A DNA stretch of 7,439 nucleotides from positions 1 to 7,439 of the forward strand of contig CAILKS010000070.1 in the NCBI GenBank assembly GCA_903834855.1. The letters run 5' to 3'. This document shows positions 5,540 to 7,439 of the stretch, piece by piece (within the stretch, counting starts at the first letter, position 1; each line of letters begins with the position of its first letter). Origin of the DNA: an uncultured bacterium (lineage in GTDB: Bacteria > Patescibacteriota > Minisyncoccia > Phycocordibacterales > UBA5272). The notes below the pieces were generated by a model. The model ran no database searches, was not told where the DNA came from, and was given only the letters and a program-made list of their open reading frames with translations. The position numbers and the translations under genes are program-made.

Positions 5540-5588
5540 GTGTGCTCGTGCGTCAATGTACTACTTGTACATCTCCGCACTCGCACAC
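5540..5588 (+). repeat. Interrupted GC-rich hairpin between the small pilin-like gene and glyS
   Basis: Three stem blocks stack: GTGTG/CACAC (5540-5544 and 5584-5588), GTGCG/CGCAC (5548-5552 and 5576-5580) and ATGTAC/GTACAT (5556-5561 and 5567-5572). They are separated by 3-nt internal loops and closed by TACTT. It is more GC-rich than its surroundings and lacks a U tract. No coding frame is supported in 5502-5685. It may be a dispersed repeat or a weak terminator. Confidence 0.45.
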
Positions 5589-5647
5589 TCGACGCCTCGA
5601 ACTTCAATCAAATCTGAAAGTCCTTATTGTTGCTTAATGCTCGTCGT

Positions 5648-5678
5648 TTGTCATGTTCTCTTTTTTTTATGGTAAAAT
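5648..5678 (+). promoter_or_regulatory. glyS promoter giving a leaderless mRNA
   Basis: TTGTCA (5648-5653) is followed after 19 bp by an extended -10, TGGTAAAAT (5670-5678). The -10 ends 7 nt before the ATG at 5686, so the expected start point falls at or next to that ATG. This decides the start: the in-frame ATG at 5653 lies within the promoter. Confidence 0.6.
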
Positions 5679-5685
5679 ACTAAAC

Positions 5686-7014
5686 ATGTCAGAAACAAAC
5701 AATAAAAATGAAGGAAGAATGGAGGCAATAGTTTCACTTTGTAAACGTCGCGGTTTTATTTTCCCAGGGTCCGAAATATATGGAGGATTAGCCGGAACCT
5801 ATGATTATGGGCCACTTGGTGTTGCTTTAAAGAAAAACATACAAGCAAGTTGGTATAAAAAGTTTGTTGAAGATCGTGATGACATATTTCCAATTGATGC
5901 TGCTATTTTAATGAATCCAAAAGCCTGGGAGGCAAGTGGTCACGTTTCAGGATTTTCTGACCCGCTTGTAGAATGTGTAAAATGTCACAATCGTTTTCGT
6001 GCTGATCATATAGAAATTATAGACGGAGTACAGCATTGCCCGAATGACAATGGTATTCTTGGTGCATCTCGTCAATTTAATATGATGTTTAAGACTCAAA
6101 TCGGAGCAACAGAAGATCCAACATCTATTACATATCTTCGTCCTGAAACTGCTGGTGGTATGTTTGTAAACTTTAAAAATGTAATAGATAGTCTTCACCC
6201 CAAACTTCCTTTTGGTTTAGCTCAGACAGGAAAAGCTTTTCGTAATGAAATAGCCCCAAGAGACTTTGTTTTTCGCATGCGAGAATTTGAGCAAATGGAA
6301 ATAGAATATTTTTGCCATGAATCAAAATGGGAAGAAGTATTTGAAAGTTTGCGTACCGATTTTAATTCTTGGTTAATTTCCCTTGGTCTTTCAAAAGAAT
6401 TAATCCACGAAGTAGAGATAGGGGAAAAAGATAGAGCTTTTTATAGTAAAAGAACTATAGATTTTGAGTTTGATTTTCCAATTGGTCAGAAAGAATTAGC
6501 TGGACTTGCATATAGAACTGATTATGACCTTACACAACATAGTGAATTCAGTAAAACCGACCTTTCATATTTTGATGAAGAAAGTAAAGAGAGATTTATT
6601 CCACATTGTATTGAGCCATCAATTGGAGTAGAAAGAGCTTTCTTGGCAGTACTTAGTAGTGCTTATAAAGAAGAGGTTGTTGGTGAGGAAACTCGTACAG
6701 TGCTTTCATTTGTTCCAAGTATTGCTCCGATTCAAATTGCAGTATTGCCACTTTCTAAAAAAGAAGAGTTAAGTATTCCTGCTAAAGAAATTGTGAAAAC
6801 TTTAAAGAAAATAGCCAGAGTTCAATATGACGAAACACAATCAATCGGTAAAAGATATCGCAGACAGGACGAAATTGGCACACCATATTGCGTAACTGTG
6901 GATTTCGATACTTTGACCGACAAAGCGGTAACTGTGCGTGATAGAGACACAATGCTACAAGAGAGGGTTAAAATAGTTGATTTAGATAATTATTTACTAG
7001 AAAAGTTAAGTTAG
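5686..7014 (+). CDS. glyS: Glycyl-tRNA synthetase, alpha2 (single-chain) type
   Basis: This cytosolic class II enzyme attaches glycine to tRNA-Gly using ATP. At 442 residues it is near the usual length of about 460 for bacterial single-chain enzymes. The N-terminal segment SLCKRRGFIFPGSEIYGG (17-34) leads into the catalytic core. Motif 2 is FRNEIAPRDFVFRMREFEQMEIEYF (185-209, R186). Motif 3 is IEPSIGVERAFLAVL (309-323, R317). RPETAGGMFVNF (152-163) is the conserved strand that in relatives usually reads ETAQGIF. The C-terminal anticodon-binding domain starts near 347 (APIQIAVLPL) and includes DEIGTPYCVTVD and VRDRDT. A putative zinc ribbon shows C97, C100 and C118, but the fourth position is not cysteine (CPNDNG). 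The start at 5686 is preferred to 5653 because a -10 box lies between them. The gene is transcribed from its own promoter. Confidence 0.97.
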   Translation: MSETNNKNEGRMEAIVSLCKRRGFIFPGSEIYGGLAGTYDYGPLGVALKKNIQASWYKKFVEDRDDIFPIDAAILMNPKAWEASGHVSGFSDPLVECVKCHNRFRADHIEIIDGVQHCPNDNGILGASRQFNMMFKTQIGATEDPTSITYLRPETAGGMFVNFKNVIDSLHPKLPFGLAQTGKAFRNEIAPRDFVFRMREFEQMEIEYFCHESKWEEVFESLRTDFNSWLISLGLSKELIHEVEIGEKDRAFYSKRTIDFEFDFPIGQKELAGLAYRTDYDLTQHSEFSKTDLSYFDEESKERFIPHCIEPSIGVERAFLAVLSSAYKEEVVGEETRTVLSFVPSIAPIQIAVLPLSKKEELSIPAKEIVKTLKKIARVQYDETQSIGKRYRRQDEIGTPYCVTVDFDTLTDKAVTVRDRDTMLQERVKIVDLDNYLLEKLS

Positions 7015-7034
7015 AAATATTGGAGTTTAGTCGA

Positions 7035-7101
7035 AAAGTCCATAAAGTTGAAAGTCCATAAAGTAGATTCAGTCTTAATTACTTTTAACTTTATGGACTT
7101 T
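7035..7101 (+). repeat. AAAGTCCATAAAGTT repeats able to form alternative hairpins after glyS
   Basis: Two direct copies (7035-7049 and 7051-7065) face one inverted copy (7087-7101). Copy 1 pairs perfectly over 15 bp with the inverted copy; copy 2 pairs over 14 bp, so two mutually exclusive stems are possible. It belongs to the same family as 533-560 and 1141-1304. At 7118-7137 it ends in the same tail as the 1141-1304 element. It may double as the glyS transcription end, although no U tract is evident. Confidence 0.7.
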
Positions 7102-7159
7102 ATAAACTTTTGACTGAATATCTATATTACTTACAAAAATATATTTATCATCCAATTTC

Positions 7160-7191
7160 TTGCTTTTTATCGAAAAATACGCTAATATAAT
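7160..7191 (+). promoter_or_regulatory. rpmG promoter with perfect -10 box, leaderless
   Basis: TATAAT at 7186-7191 ends 6 nt before the ATG at 7198, so transcription should start at the ATG itself. TTGCTT (7160-7165) is a possible -35 but its 20-bp spacer is long. No Shine-Dalgarno motif is present. Confidence 0.6.
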
Positions 7192-7197
7192 GCGACT

Positions 7198-7359
7198 ATG
7201 TCAAAAGCTCAAGACCGTCTTATTATATTAAAGAACAAGGAAACAGGGGAAGTCTATTGGACTGCCAAGAATAAAAAGCTTGTTACTCGTAAAATTGAAC
7301 TCAAAAAGTATTCAAAGAAACTTCGTAAACATGTCATGTTTAAGGAAAGTAAGAAATAA
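7198..7359 (+). CDS. rpmG: 50S ribosomal protein L33
   Basis: The protein has 53 residues and begins MSKAQDRLIILKNKETGEVYW. It matches L33 in length and pattern: a basic protein with the conserved YWTAKNKK...LELKKY-type core (here KIELKKYSKKLRKHVMFKE) and a lysine-rich C-terminus. It belongs to the large ribosomal subunit near the tRNA exit site. It has no cysteine at all, so it is the zinc-free form of L33; the zinc form has two CxxC pairs. The start follows a perfect TATAAT by 6 nt. The stop codon lies within the terminator stem, so the gene is probably a single-gene transcript. Confidence 0.95.
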   Translation: MSKAQDRLIILKNKETGEVYWTAKNKKLVTRKIELKKYSKKLRKHVMFKESKK

Positions 7360-7405
7360 TAAAAATAAAATCTGCACAATCATGTGCAGATTTTATTTTT
7401 ATTAT
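7356..7405 (+). terminator. Long-stem terminator overlapping the rpmG stop codon
   Basis: Arms 7356-7378 and 7383-7405 are perfect 23-bp complements around ATCA. A GC-containing CTGCACA/TGTGCAG apex sits above an A-rich 5' arm and a T-rich 3' arm (ATTTTATTTTTATTAT). The symmetry would also allow termination of a transcript from the other side. Confidence 0.85.
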
Positions 7406-7439
7406 CAACAGTATTATATTTGAACCCAGTATATAATAT

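Noticed and set aside
5653..5685. Longer glyS start adding MFSFFYGKILN
   Set aside because: These codons overlap the extended -10 box, and the added residues are hydrophobic and unlike the family N-terminus.
5947..6198. Minus-strand frame within glyS
   Set aside because: It is antisense to an unambiguous synthetase gene.
7412..7439. Promoter for the next gene (TATAAT at 7432-7437)
   Set aside because: The box is good, but no -35 at proper spacing and no downstream gene are in view in very AT-rich sequence.

Overview
The window is low-GC bacterial DNA with genes all on the + strand. It most resembles a member of the Candidate Phyla Radiation (Patescibacteria, Parcubacteria-like). This is inferred from gene content and style, not from a marker tree. 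The reasons are several small VirB2/TrbC-type pilin-like membrane proteins, compact genes with no Shine-Dalgarno motif before any start, a cysteine-free ribosomal protein L33, and an alpha2-type glycyl-tRNA synthetase. The nine visible stop codons are seven TAA and two TAG, with no TGA.

Layout: (1) 2-457 is the 3' end of a secreted cysteine-rich protein whose Gly/Ser/Asn linker matches that of the pilin-like protein at 3426-4340. (2) 458-603 is an intergenic module with a hairpin, repeats and a promoter-like box. (3) 604-1125 is a class I SAM-dependent methyltransferase. (4) 1126-1364 is a second, related intergenic module. (5) 1365-4340 is a tight three-gene operon with gaps of 1 and 2 nt: an N-terminally anchored extracellular solute-binding protein, a protein with two VirB2-like helical pairs, and a VirB2-like pilin carrying a 16-cysteine C-terminal domain. 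(6) 4341-4604 holds nested inverted repeats, 7-bp repeats and a promoter. (7) 4605-5072 and 5232-5501 are two more short pilin-like genes, the first followed by a clear terminator. (8) 5686-7014 is glyS. (9) 7198-7359 is rpmG, with a long-stem terminator over its stop codon.

The working picture is a surface-structure locus. Four, probably five, genes encode signal-peptide/two-helix proteins of the VirB2/TrbC type. Two carry or appear to carry disulfide-rich extracellular domains, and one operon joins them to a substrate-binding protein with no ABC permease or ATPase in view. No T4SS ATPase, coupling protein or core-complex gene is in the window, so assembly machinery would have to lie elsewhere. 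A role in attachment or uptake is inference.

The intergenic DNA is unusually structured. Every gene that starts outside the operon has a TATAAT-like box only 5-11 nt before its ATG, which suggests leaderless or nearly leaderless mRNAs. Four of these starts are preceded by degenerate tandem 7-bp repeats. Three intergenic regions carry a repeat family built on AAAGTCCATAAAGTT in both orientations, including a 28-bp exact inverted copy 6.5 kb apart.
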